A stretch of 64,000 nucleotides of DNA from Bifidobacterium crudilactis. Lineage in GTDB: Bacteria > Actinomycetota > Actinomycetes > Actinomycetales > Bifidobacteriaceae. Within the stretch, counting starts at the first letter, position 1; each line of letters starts with the position of its first letter. The notes beneath the pieces were generated by a model, which did no database searches, was not told the DNA's origin, and saw nothing but the letters and a program-made list of their open reading frames with translations. Below are positions 56,575 through 64,000 of the stretch, in pieces. The stretch spans positions 804,634 through 868,633 of the forward strand of contig NZ_JHAL01000002.1 in assembly GCF_000738005.1 (NCBI RefSeq), in the 5' to 3' direction. Position numbers and translations under genes: made by a program.

Positions 56575-57621
56575 CTAAAAGCCCAACCTGGCGAGCTTCT
56601 TCGGGTCGGACTGCCAACCTTTGGCGACTTTGACATGCAGCTCGAGCTTGGCTTTTCTGCCGATGATGCGGTTGACGGGTGTGCGCAGACGCTTCTTCAC
56701 TTGGACGAGATGCTGGGCACCTTTGCCTATGATGATGGGTTTCTGCGAGTCGCGCTCAACATAGATGGACACCAGCACGCGGACCTTGTCCGTGGGATTG
56801 GCGGCTCCCACCGCATTGTTGGCATCACCGAAGGCAGCGCTGTCGTCATCGTCGTCATCGTCGTTATCGGGGTAAATGACCGAGTCCACGACAACAGCCA
56901 GTGAATGAGGCAATTCGTCATCGAGTTCTTCAAGGAATGCACCGCGAACCAGCTCGGCTATGGTGTCCTCCGGGCGTTCTTCGCTTATCTGTTCATCCGG
57001 ATACATCTTCGGGCCTTCGGGCATCGCATTGACCAGCAATGAGCGCACCTCATCAAGGTTGTCATGCTCGAGGGCGCTCACTGGAACGATTTCGGTAAAA
57101 GCGCCGAACTGCTCAACCTCGATGAGTTTGCTGATCAGAGCTTCCCTGTCGAGAGTGTCGATTTTGGTGATGACAGCGATAACAGGAATCTTCCATCCTG
57201 CCTTGCCCTCATCTCCCTTGCCATACTGTGAACGCAGACGCGCCAGAATCCTGGTATCTCCGGGACCGATTTCCTGGTCGGCCGGCAGCAGGAAGGCGAT
57301 GGCATCAACTTCGCTGAGCGACTCATCCACCATATCGTTGAGCCGCTGTCCCAGCAGAGTGCGCGGACGATGAATGCCGGGAGTATCCACCAACACCAAC
57401 TGCGCATGGTCCAGTGTCAGAATGCCACGAATCGCCTTTCGAGTGGTTTCAGGTCGTGAAGACGCTATGGCAATCTGCGTGCCAATCAGCGCGTTGGTCA
57501 GAGTCGATTTACCGACGTTCGGCCTGCCGACCACCGCTACGAAACCTGAACGGTACGCGGAACCATCCGCATCCTCGGCGCTCTCCCTGCCATCGGCCAG
57601 TGGTGTTGCGCTCAAAGTCAT
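56575..57621 (-). CDS. era: Ribosome-assembly GTPase Era
   Basis: Era binds the 3' end of 16S rRNA during 30S maturation. The 348-residue protein has G1 VGRPNVGKSTLTNAL, switch RPETTRKAIRGI, G3 VDTPGI, G4 ITKID and a C-terminal KH domain ending KGWQSDPKKLARLGF. It is longer than usual (about 300) because an Asp-rich loop, DNDDDDDDDS, followed by a 15-residue linker is inserted before the KH domain. Its upstream neighbour's stop lies 4 bp before its start. Confidence 0.93.
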   Translation of the reverse strand: MTLSATPLADGRESAEDADGSAYRSGFVAVVGRPNVGKSTLTNALIGTQIAIASSRPETTRKAIRGILTLDHAQLVLVDTPGIHRPRTLLGQRLNDMVDESLSEVDAIAFLLPADQEIGPGDTRILARLRSQYGKGDEGKAGWKIPVIAVITKIDTLDREALISKLIEVEQFGAFTEIVPVSALEHDNLDEVRSLLVNAMPEGPKMYPDEQISEERPEDTIAELVRGAFLEELDDELPHSLAVVVDSVIYPDNDDDDDDDSAAFGDANNAVGAANPTDKVRVLVSIYVERDSQKPIIIGKGAQHLVQVKKRLRTPVNRIIGRKAKLELHVKVAKGWQSDPKKLARLGF

Positions 57622-57624
57622 TGA

Positions 57625-59025
57625 TTACTCCTGTTCATCCGCTGTTGTTTCGTCATCCTGTGCCACTGCTTCATCCTGGTCATCACGTTGCGTTGCTGCC
57701 GGTTCCACCAGAATCGTCGACACCTTCTTGCGCCTTCCGGCCGAGTCCACCGCAGTCAATCGCAGACCTCTGACCACTGCCGAAGAGCCGACGATGGGAA
57801 CTCTTCCCAGCACCTTCGTCAACAGGCCGTACACGGTGTCGACATCGTCCTCGTCAATGTCAATCTCGAACAACTCTTCCAAATCCGCGATTGACGTTCT
57901 GGCAGGGAGCTTCCACGTCGAAGCGCCGACCTGCTCCGGCTCCTGATGCTGGGTACGGTCGTGCTCATCCTCAAGCTCACCGACAATCTGCTCGATGGCA
58001 TCCTCGATGGTGACCATGCCGGCGATGCCGCCGTACTCGTCGACCACAATCGCCACGTGCTGTCGTGTCTGCTGCATGTGATGGAACAAATCATCCACGG
58101 GCTTCGACTCCGGGACGAGCATGGGCTCCCTGCACACGGAGGCGATGGTGCGCACATCAGCCGCAGGATTGAACGCCACGGTCTTGACGGCATCCTTCAA
58201 ATACGCGACACCGACCAGATCGTCGACATCCTCCCCGATAACCGGGATTCGGGAGAAGCCCGAACGTGAGAACAGCTTCAGGGCCGAGCGAAGGGAAACC
58301 TGTTGGTCCACGCAAATCATATCCGTGCGAGGCACCATGATTTCCCTGGTCAAGGTATCGGACAGTGTCAGCACATTGCGCAGCATCTCCGAAACCTCGG
58401 GGTCGAAACCGTTCGTTTCCACAAGCCTATCGACCATGGCGCGACCCTGTTCGAGCTGGATCTTCTCCAACTCCTCGTCATCGGAGAGACTGACATCCTT
58501 GCCGTGTTTCCTGCCCTTATTGGGATTGCGGGCTTTCGCAAAAGGCGTCAGTCGGGTGGCCACAGCGGTGATTCTGGCATAGGCCAGCATGATGTCGAGG
58601 GGTTTGGAGGCCCCAGCCACTCTGGGCCTGACCAGGATGGAAACGAAAGCCACGATGAGGGCGAAGACCAGTCCGCAGAGCACACCTATCCATAGCGGCA
58701 AGTGGAAGAGCGAGACAATCGCGACCACCAACGCGCCGTCGAGGACATTGCAGACGATACGGAAGAACGCGCAGGACCCTGCCGTGGCGTATCGGTCTGA
58801 TATCAGACGCTGCACACGGTGAATCTTCTCGATTCTCTTCATCCTTGAGAACTGGCCCAAATCCAAATCGGTCTGAACCTCAAGAATCAGATTGTTCAGG
58901 CTTGCTCTGGTAACCCTGGATACCGCTCCCTCGGTGGCAGCCATGATAAGCGACAGCCACACCAACGCCGAGGCAAGAATCACCATCAGCACCACAAGCA
59001 CAAGTAGTTCAGCCTCCATGCTCAC
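57625..59025 (-). CDS. CBS-domain membrane protein (HlyC/CorC/CNNM family)
   Basis: The 466-residue protein starts with membrane helices ([27 protein letters not shown]21-type), followed by two CBS domains ([44 protein letters not shown] and [44 protein letters not shown]) and a transporter-associated C-terminal domain. Family members bind Mg and adenosine nucleotides and transport divalent cations. The Ca/Mg specificity cannot be stated. It lies between era and ybeY, a common arrangement. The C-terminal tail is acidic. Confidence 0.87.
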   Translation of the reverse strand: MSMEAELLVLVVLMVILASALVWLSLIMAATEGAVSRVTRASLNNLILEVQTDLDLGQFSRMKRIEKIHRVQRLISDRYATAGSCAFFRIVCNVLDGALVVAIVSLFHLPLWIGVLCGLVFALIVAFVSILVRPRVAGASKPLDIMLAYARITAVATRLTPFAKARNPNKGRKHGKDVSLSDDEELEKIQLEQGRAMVDRLVETNGFDPEVSEMLRNVLTLSDTLTREIMVPRTDMICVDQQVSLRSALKLFSRSGFSRIPVIGEDVDDLVGVAYLKDAVKTVAFNPAADVRTIASVCREPMLVPESKPVDDLFHHMQQTRQHVAIVVDEYGGIAGMVTIEDAIEQIVGELEDEHDRTQHQEPEQVGASTWKLPARTSIADLEELFEIDIDEDDVDTVYGLLTKVLGRVPIVGSSAVVRGLRLTAVDSAGRRKKVSTILVEPAATQRDDQDEAVAQDDETTADEQE

Positions 59026-59597
59026 TCCTCAACATCCTTCTTCGGCACGTCGCCGTCTGCCCCGGAAATCCTTGTCGCTCCTTGGCCGGCGGGGCTTGCC
59101 GTCGCACTGCTGTCCCCGTCCTCAAGCCACGCCTGGGTGGTACCTACCGGAAGTTGAGCAAGGAAGGTCAGCAGCAGTTGCCTCTGCAAACCGAACATCT
59201 GCCGTTCCTGCTCGCTGGTGGTGTGGTCGTAGCCCAGCAGATGCAGCATGCCATGGATGGCCAGCAGCAGCATCTCCTCCATGGTCGTATGCCCAGCTGC
59301 GAGCGCCTGCTGGCGCGCAACCTCGGGGCATATGACGATATCGCCCAGAATGCCTTCGACAACGGTTTTACCGTCGCCGGGGCGCAGTTCGTCCATCGGA
59401 AAACTCATGACATCTGTTGGGCCGGAAAGGTTCATCCAGCGTTCGTGGAGTTCCGCGATGGCCTCCGGCTCATAGAACAGCACGGTGAGATCCGACTGCG
59501 TGCTGACCCTCATCTGGTCCAATACCCAGATGCCCAGGTCGGAGAAAATCTTGGGCTCAATATTCCACTGCGTTTCATTGGTGACTTCGACGCTCAT
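59022..59597 (-). CDS. ybeY: rRNA maturation endonuclease YbeY
   Basis: YbeY is the single-strand RNase that trims the 3' end of 16S rRNA and takes part in ribosome quality control. The zinc-binding H-x3-H-x5-H motif is intact in [21 protein letters not shown]. Another marker is [16 protein letters not shown]. The N-terminal 190 residues resemble the family; the last about 40 form an Ala/Gly/Asp-rich tail. It overlaps the CBS gene and phoH by 4 bp at either end (ATGA), indicating translational coupling. Confidence 0.93.
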   Translation of the reverse strand: MSVEVTNETQWNIEPKIFSDLGIWVLDQMRVSTQSDLTVLFYEPEAIAELHERWMNLSGPTDVMSFPMDELRPGDGKTVVEGILGDIVICPEVARQQALAAGHTTMEEMLLLAIHGMLHLLGYDHTTSEQERQMFGLQRQLLLTFLAQLPVGTTQAWLEDGDSSATASPAGQGATRISGADGDVPKKDVEE

Positions 59598-60700
59598 GAT
59601 TCCCTGTCTGCCGGTGCCGTGTCTTTCGCTTGCGAAGGCTTTTCCGGTGAGCCTTGCGCCGACTGTCGTTTCGCTTCACGTTCGAGACCACGCTGCGCCC
59701 GGCGGTCGTACGCCTGCACGATTTTGCCGACAAGCTCGTGACGGACGACGTCGCTCGCATCCAGATGCGCGAATGCGATGTCGTCTATGCCGTGAAGAAT
59801 GCTTTCGATGGTGGCCAGTCCGGACTTAGGTACGGCCAGGTCGATTTGGGTAATATCGCCGGTGACCACCATGCGGGTGTTGAATCCCAATCGCGTCAGA
59901 AACATTTTCATCTGCTGTTCGGTGGTGTTCTGCGCCTCGTCGAGAATCACGAAGGCATCGTTCAGCGTTCTGCCGCGCATGTACGCCAGGGGTGCCACCT
60001 CAATGGTGCCGTCATCCATGTATCTGCGCATCTGGTCGCCGCCCAACATATCGGAAAGCGCGTCGTACAGCGGTCTCAGATACGGGTCTACCTTCTCGTT
60101 CAAGGTACCCGGAAGGAATCCCAGGTTTTCTCCGGCTTCGACCGCTGGCCTGGTCAGGATGATTCTGCTGACTTCCTTGTTCTGGAACGCACGGACGGCC
60201 TTGGCCACAGCCAGATAGGTCTTGCCTGTTCCCGCGGGGCCGATGGCGAAGGTGATGGTATGCGTCTCAATGGCATTGACATAGGAGACCTGCCCTGCCG
60301 TTTTGGGACGAACCGGCACACCCGCCGCGTAGGTGATCACACCAGGCACATTCATGGTTTTCCCCGGCCGCCTGTCTTTGCGCAACAGTGACGAGGCTTC
60401 TCGTTCGACGTTGCGGTGCGTATGAATCTGCTGCGTCTCGATCATGCGTCGGACCGTATCCGCGTCCATCGGCGCGGAGTACGCGGCATCTATGATGGCG
60501 CTCACCACATCCTGCGCCTTGGCGGCCTGCGCCTCTGTCTGCCGGCTTCGCGACATGATAGCCACGCGATTGCCACGAACGATGATGGTGAGTTCGGGGA
60601 AGGCACGTTCCACTTCCCTGATTACCTCGTCGACCGGCCCGAGTACGGCCACCGGATCGAGTTCCGATGGAATCGTGATGGTGCGTGTAGTTGTGGCCAC
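59594..60700 (-). CDS. phoH: PhoH-like ATPase
   Basis: The 368-residue PhoH family protein has Walker [19 protein letters not shown] near residue 153, [30 protein letters not shown] and [19 protein letters not shown], with an N-terminal extension resembling a degenerate KH-like domain ([14 protein letters not shown]). PhoH is generally grouped with ybeY and era and presumed to act in RNA metabolism. The C-terminal tail is Gln/Lys/Ser-rich. Confidence 0.9.
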   Translation of the reverse strand: MATTTRTITIPSELDPVAVLGPVDEVIREVERAFPELTIIVRGNRVAIMSRSRQTEAQAAKAQDVVSAIIDAAYSAPMDADTVRRMIETQQIHTHRNVEREASSLLRKDRRPGKTMNVPGVITYAAGVPVRPKTAGQVSYVNAIETHTITFAIGPAGTGKTYLAVAKAVRAFQNKEVSRIILTRPAVEAGENLGFLPGTLNEKVDPYLRPLYDALSDMLGGDQMRRYMDDGTIEVAPLAYMRGRTLNDAFVILDEAQNTTEQQMKMFLTRLGFNTRMVVTGDITQIDLAVPKSGLATIESILHGIDDIAFAHLDASDVVRHELVGKIVQAYDRRAQRGLEREAKRQSAQGSPEKPSQAKDTAPADRES

Positions 60701-60737
60701 GGAAGCCTTTCTCTATTTCTGTTTCAATGGTAATACG

Positions 60738-61076
60738 CTACTCGTCCAGAACCTCGCCCGTAAGCACATGGGCGTGTGCGTGAAACACCGTCTGACCGGC
60801 ATCCGCGCCGGTGTTGAACACCAGTCTGAAGGAACCGTTGTACCGTTCCCTTGCAATGTCCCGCGCGACATCGACGATATGCGCCAGGGTTCGCGAATCG
60901 CTGTCTGCCAATTCCGCTACGGAGGCGACATGTTTTTTCGGCACAATCAGCACATGCACCTTGGCTTTCGGTGCGATGTCTTCGAATGCGAACACCTGCT
61001 CGTCCTCGTAGACCTTCGTGCTGGGAACTTCCCCTTTGACAATGCTGCAGAACAGGCAGCCTTCACTATCGCTCAT
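60738..61076 (-). CDS. HIT-family nucleotide hydrolase
   Basis: The 112-residue protein carries the histidine triad in FHAHAHVL near the C-terminus and the N-terminal CLFCSIVKGEVPSTKVYEDEQVFAFEDI of the Hint branch. Hint proteins hydrolyse aminoacyl-AMP or adenosine phosphoramidates. The N-terminal CLFC may bind zinc. It sits in the rsmE-phoH cluster as in many actinobacteria. Confidence 0.92.
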   Translation of the reverse strand: MSDSEGCLFCSIVKGEVPSTKVYEDEQVFAFEDIAPKAKVHVLIVPKKHVASVAELADSDSRTLAHIVDVARDIARERYNGSFRLVFNTGADAGQTVFHAHAHVLTGEVLDE

Positions 61077-61179
61077 GCTGACTCCTTCGATAACGTCACT
61101 TCCGGTACCATGCTATTGCCCGAGAGGGATATTCGCCTATATCACGTTCTCCTGTTCATCCACACGCCAACTGGGCGGG

Positions 61180-61977
61180 CTACGACCACCGCCCGAGCGT
61201 CCTGGATAGGAGCGACAAGGCGACGGCTCCGGCGCATGAGGCCCGGAGGATATTGCTGCCCAACACGCAGCACTTCGCGCCCGCATCTCGAAACATGCCG
61301 ATTTCCTCGTCGCTGATACCGCCTTCCGGTCCGACCACGACGGAAACCGTTCGGGGCCGTGCATCGGCAAGACTCCTTGCCGCCATGTCATTGACGGCGT
61401 CTTCAATCTGAGACCAGGTCTCTGTTGCATCCTGATGAAGCACAATCACCACATCCCCGTGAACGTTGGCGCGTTGGCATATCGCCACAATCTGCTTGCT
61501 GCTCACATGATCGGCGAGCTCGGGAAGCCATGAGCGTCGCGACTGTTCGGTTGCGGATTGCAGGGTCTGCGCCCACTTGCGGTCGGTACGGCCTTCCTTC
61601 CATCGCGCGATGGAGCGACCGCTTTGCCAGGGAACAATCGCATCTGCTCCGATCTGCGTGGCCATATCGATGGCCTGCTCGTCATGGCCACCCTTGGCCA
61701 GAGCCTGTATCAGGGCCAATCGCAATACCGGCCGGTCCTCTTTGCCCACGGAGATAATTTTCACCACGCCGGACTGCTCGTTCTCGATGCGAGCCTGGAT
61801 GCGCAGACCTTTGCCGTCTGACAGTTCCAATTCGTCACCCCGGCCGAGTCTCATCACCTGGATGGCATGCCTTCTCACACTCTGCGGCAGTGTGATATTC
61901 CACCCGGAATGCAGCTCATCGCTCTGGATATGGGCATCGTCACTTGTGGGGTCGAACAGGAACAGCGCTTCAGTCAT
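61180..61977 (-). CDS. rsmE: 16S rRNA (uracil-1498-N3)-methyltransferase
   Basis: The 265-residue SPOUT methyltransferase has an N-terminal PUA-like domain (RHAIQVMRLGRGDELELSDGKG), ALAKGGHDEQAIDMATQIGADAIVPWQSGRS, and the trefoil-knot SAM site VVVGPEGGISDEEIGMFRDAG...LGSNILRASCAG. The ATG at 61975-61977 is chosen because the conserved domain starts a few residues later; a longer frame runs upstream. It opens the rsmE-HIT-phoH-ybeY-CBS-era block. Confidence 0.9.
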   Translation of the reverse strand: MTEALFLFDPTSDDAHIQSDELHSGWNITLPQSVRRHAIQVMRLGRGDELELSDGKGLRIQARIENEQSGVVKIISVGKEDRPVLRLALIQALAKGGHDEQAIDMATQIGADAIVPWQSGRSIARWKEGRTDRKWAQTLQSATEQSRRSWLPELADHVSSKQIVAICQRANVHGDVVIVLHQDATETWSQIEDAVNDMAARSLADARPRTVSVVVGPEGGISDEEIGMFRDAGAKCCVLGSNILRASCAGAVALSLLSRTLGRWS

Positions 61978-62115
61978 GGACACCAGAGTACCGTGACCGG
62001 CGAAAGTGCATAGCGAAGGAGCACATCGTTGCTCCAAGCAGCTTCGAACAACGTCGATATCGCAGCATCTTTCATCACCGACACGACACGGGTCACCACA
62101 GGAAAGAATTTGTGT

Positions 62116-62121
62116 TATAGT
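62116..62121 (+). promoter_or_regulatory. Candidate -10 box for tRNA-Leu
   Basis: TATAGT lies 25 bp upstream of the tRNA 5' end. A matching -35 is weak. Confidence 0.35.
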
Positions 62122-62146
62122 TTCATCCGTTGCCTAAACAGCATAT

Positions 62147-62233
62147 GTCCGGGTGGCGGAATGGTAGACGCGCTAGCTTGAGGTGCTAGTGCCTATTTAT
62201 ACAGGCGTGCGGGTTCAAGTCCCGCTCCGGACA
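62147..62233 (+). tRNA. tRNA-Leu (anticodon GAG)
   Basis: The 87-nt gene folds as a class II tRNA. The acceptor stem is GTCCGGG with TTCCGGAC-type closing (one G-T pair), the anticodon loop TTGAGGT has GAG at 62180-62182, the long variable arm is GCCT-TATTTATAC-AGGC and the T-arm is GCGGG-TTCAAGT-CCCGC. The discriminator A is followed by non-CCA sequence, so CCA is added after transcription. Confidence 0.95.
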
Positions 62234-62238
62234 CAGAT

Positions 62239-62268
62239 ATCGGGAGTCTTTATGACTCCCGATTTTTT
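62239..62268 (+). terminator. Intrinsic terminator after tRNA-Leu
   Basis: ATCGGGAGTC and GACTCCCGAT form a perfect 10-bp stem around TTTAT, followed by TTTTT. The TrmH-type gene begins 43 bp further on and probably needs its own promoter or read-through. Confidence 0.9.
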
Positions 62269-62311
62269 GTTTTCACGTATTCGCCTTCACGGCTCAGGAT
62301 GGTGGGATGTC

Positions 62312-63187
62312 ATGCATCTGGTACATATCGACAGCATCGAGGACATGCAGATCGCCGAATACACGCATCTCACCGAGCTTCAACTCCGTAACCGACTCGA
62401 ACCCGAGAAGGGTGTATTCATCGCCGAATCCCCGAAAGTCATCACCCGCGCTCTCGATGCAGGCGTCGAGGTGAAATCCTTCCTCGTCGAGGAACCTTGG
62501 CTTGACGGCATGAGCGACACCTTCGCCTTCGTGGATGCACACTGGGGGCCGGATATACCCGTATATGTCGCTACACCCGAACAGCTCAAGCGCATCACCG
62601 GCTACAGGCTTCACCGCGGTGCGCTCAGCGCGATGAAACGATGGACGCTTCCATCGGTACGGGAACTATGCCGTGATGCCACTCGCATCGCCGTGATGGA
62701 GAACATCGTGGACCACACCAATGTCGGCGCCATCATGCGTTCCGCAGCGGCTCTGAACATCGATGCGGTGCTTCTGACGCCCTCGTGTGCGGACCCGCTG
62801 TACCGCAGGGCGGCACGCGTGTCGATGGGCACCGTTTTCCAGGTTCCCTGGACGCGTATATGCGACGACGACAAATCCGCATGGCCCGAACACGGTGTCG
62901 AAGAGCTGCACGACCTGGGATTCACCACCGCGGCCATGGCTTTGGAACACGATTCGATTTCAATGAGCGCACTGGTCTCCCGCCTGCACGCCGACCCACA
63001 GGACCCTCGGCACATAGGGAAACTGGCACTGATCTTTGGCACGGAAGGCGATGGACTGTCCCACAGGACCATCGCCCATGCCGATTTGACCGTCAAGATA
63101 GCAATGAGCCACGGCGTGGACAGCTTGAATGTCGCCGCCTCCAGCGCCGTGGCCTTCTGGGCTACCTCAGGAATGGAAACCGAATAA
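62312..63187 (+). CDS. TrmH/SpoU-family RNA methyltransferase
   Basis: The 291-residue protein has the SpoU knot motifs IAVMENIVDHTNVGAIMRSAAALNIDAVLLTP (motif 1), LALIFGTEGDGLS (motif 2) and VKIAMSHGVDSLNVAASSAVAFWA (motif 3), with an N-terminal substrate-binding region (RNRLEPEKGVFIAESPKVI). It probably 2'-O-methylates ribose in rRNA or tRNA; the site is not predictable. The ATG at 62312 is chosen because the domain starts there; the frame upstream overlaps the tRNA. Confidence 0.88.
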   Translation: MHLVHIDSIEDMQIAEYTHLTELQLRNRLEPEKGVFIAESPKVITRALDAGVEVKSFLVEEPWLDGMSDTFAFVDAHWGPDIPVYVATPEQLKRITGYRLHRGALSAMKRWTLPSVRELCRDATRIAVMENIVDHTNVGAIMRSAAALNIDAVLLTPSCADPLYRRAARVSMGTVFQVPWTRICDDDKSAWPEHGVEELHDLGFTTAAMALEHDSISMSALVSRLHADPQDPRHIGKLALIFGTEGDGLSHRTIAHADLTVKIAMSHGVDSLNVAASSAVAFWATSGMETE

Positions 63188-63192
63188 GGCCC

Positions 63193-64000
63193 TCACTCAT
63201 GAACGGTTTTCGAGCCTTCGGCTGACGCCGTGGTCGCAACCGTGGTCTCGTCTTTGGCGATTGCACCTGTGGCTCGCCCGATGGCTGTCAATCCGTGGTA
63301 CAGCACCAGGACCGCGACCGAACCGATGGCGATGCCGTTGAAGCTCACGCCGCCGATGGCGAAGGTGAAGTTGGCGATGCCGACAATCATCGTGACGGCT
63401 CCGACCATCATGTTGACGTTCTGCCCGAAATCAACCTTGTTCTCAACCCAGATACGCACACCAAGCATGCCGATCATGCCGTACAGCAGCGTGGTCACGC
63501 CGCCGAGCACGCCTTGCGGAATGGAGTTGATGACCGCCCCGAACTTCGGGCAGAGCGCGAGTATGAAGGCGAAAGCCGCGGCGCACCAATACGCAGCCGT
63601 CGAATAGACTTTGGTGGCCGCCATCACACCGATGTTCTCGGCGTATGTGGTGGTTCCCGAACCGCCACCGAATCCAGCCAGCATCGTACCCAGGCCGTCC
63701 GAGAACAGCGCTGTGCCCATCTGCTTGTCATAATTGCGCCCGGTCATCAGCGACACGGACTTCACATGTCCGATGTTCTCGGCAATAAGCACCAGGACCA
63801 CTGGTATGAACATCGGCAGAATGCTCATGTCGGCTTGTGGAAGATGGAACTTCGGCAGGCCTATCCACGCGGCCTGTTCGATGGCGGACAGCTTCACTTC
63901 GCCTCTGAAATACGCGAAGGCGTAACCGACCAAAACCCCAAGCAGGATGTTCAGCCTGCCAATCATTCCCTTAGATAACACGCCGATGAGCATGACGGCG
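63193..64000 (-). CDS. Uracil/xanthine permease (NCS2 family), C-terminal part
   Basis: This nucleobase:cation symporter carries LIAENIGHVKSVSLMTGRNYD, FSDGLGTMLAGFGGGSGTTTYAENIGVMAATKVYS and SIPQGVLGGVTTLLYGMIG, the TM8-TM10 core of UraA-type proteins. The start is beyond base 64000. It ends in a hydrophilic Thr/Ala-rich tail. Given the nearby pyr operon it may import uracil or xanthine. It is convergent with the methyltransferase gene (6 bp between stops). Confidence 0.88.
   Translation of the reverse strand, partial: AVMLIGVLSKGMIGRLNILLGVLVGYAFAYFRGEVKLSAIEQAAWIGLPKFHLPQADMSILPMFIPVVLVLIAENIGHVKSVSLMTGRNYDKQMGTALFSDGLGTMLAGFGGGSGTTTYAENIGVMAATKVYSTAAYWCAAAFAFILALCPKFGAVINSIPQGVLGGVTTLLYGMIGMLGVRIWVENKVDFGQNVNMMVGAVTMIVGIANFTFAIGGVSFNGIAIGSVAVLVLYHGLTAIGRATGAIAKDETTVATTASAEGSKTVHE

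Overview
The window is a chromosomal segment of a bifidobacterium-like actinobacterium (family Bifidobacteriaceae). This rests on gene content and order: a pyrB-pyrI-pyrC-pyrF-pyrK-pyrD-pyrE operon, an actinobacterial-type glycogen synthase, glnE, metE-metF, gltB-gltD and the block rsmE-HIT-phoH-ybeY-CBS protein-era. GC content is moderately high by eye. The species cannot be fixed from sequence alone.

Layout. 1-2.8 kb (+): 3' end of an NAD(P)HX-repair gene, gpmA and a LysR regulator. 3.0-9.6 kb (-): the tightly overlapping pyrimidine operon, in which pyrD carries an apparent frameshift. 9.7-17.9 kb (-): glnE, metF, metE, a SixA-type phosphatase and the tRNA m1A58 methyltransferase. 18.0-24.7 kb (-): a heterodimeric ABC exporter, a stand-alone ABC ATPase, glycogen synthase and a small membrane protein. 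24.8-34.5 kb (-): gltD, gltB, hemW and lepA. 34.7-42.7 kb (-): a giant sortase-type adhesin with a fibro-slime head and 14 or more Cna_B/SpaA-like repeats, interrupted by a frameshift. 42.9-52.8 kb: rpsT, a TRIC-family membrane protein, an NADP-dependent secondary alcohol dehydrogenase, ilvE, rplY, the three-gene transhydrogenase pnt operon and a long-chain acyl-CoA ligase. 53.2-56.4 kb (-): a pilin-like LPXTG protein preceded by a G10 tract. 56.6-62.0 kb (-): era, CBS-domain protein, ybeY, phoH, HIT and rsmE. The window ends with tRNA-Leu(GAG), a TrmH-type RNA methyltransferase and a truncated uracil/xanthine permease.

How the genes fit together. Most of the window is housekeeping metabolism: UMP synthesis, nitrogen assimilation (GltBD and GlnE), methionine synthesis, redox balance (Pnt and secondary ADH), ribosome and tRNA maturation. 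Two cell-surface loci are inserted into it. No sortase gene lies in the window, so anchoring would depend on sortases encoded elsewhere.

The most unusual non-coding signals are two repeat families. One is a roughly 110-bp intergenic element, present three times, with 11-15 bp terminal inverted repeats (TTTGTGTAGGGA) and a TTCCGCC heptamer at a fixed internal position. The other is a roughly 70-bp two-stem hairpin (GAACTGTGC...GCACAGTTC), once behind the giant adhesin and four times in tandem behind the pilin-like gene. A G10 tract at the pilin-like gene sits where slippage would join or separate an upstream reading frame and the gene, which suggests phase variation.
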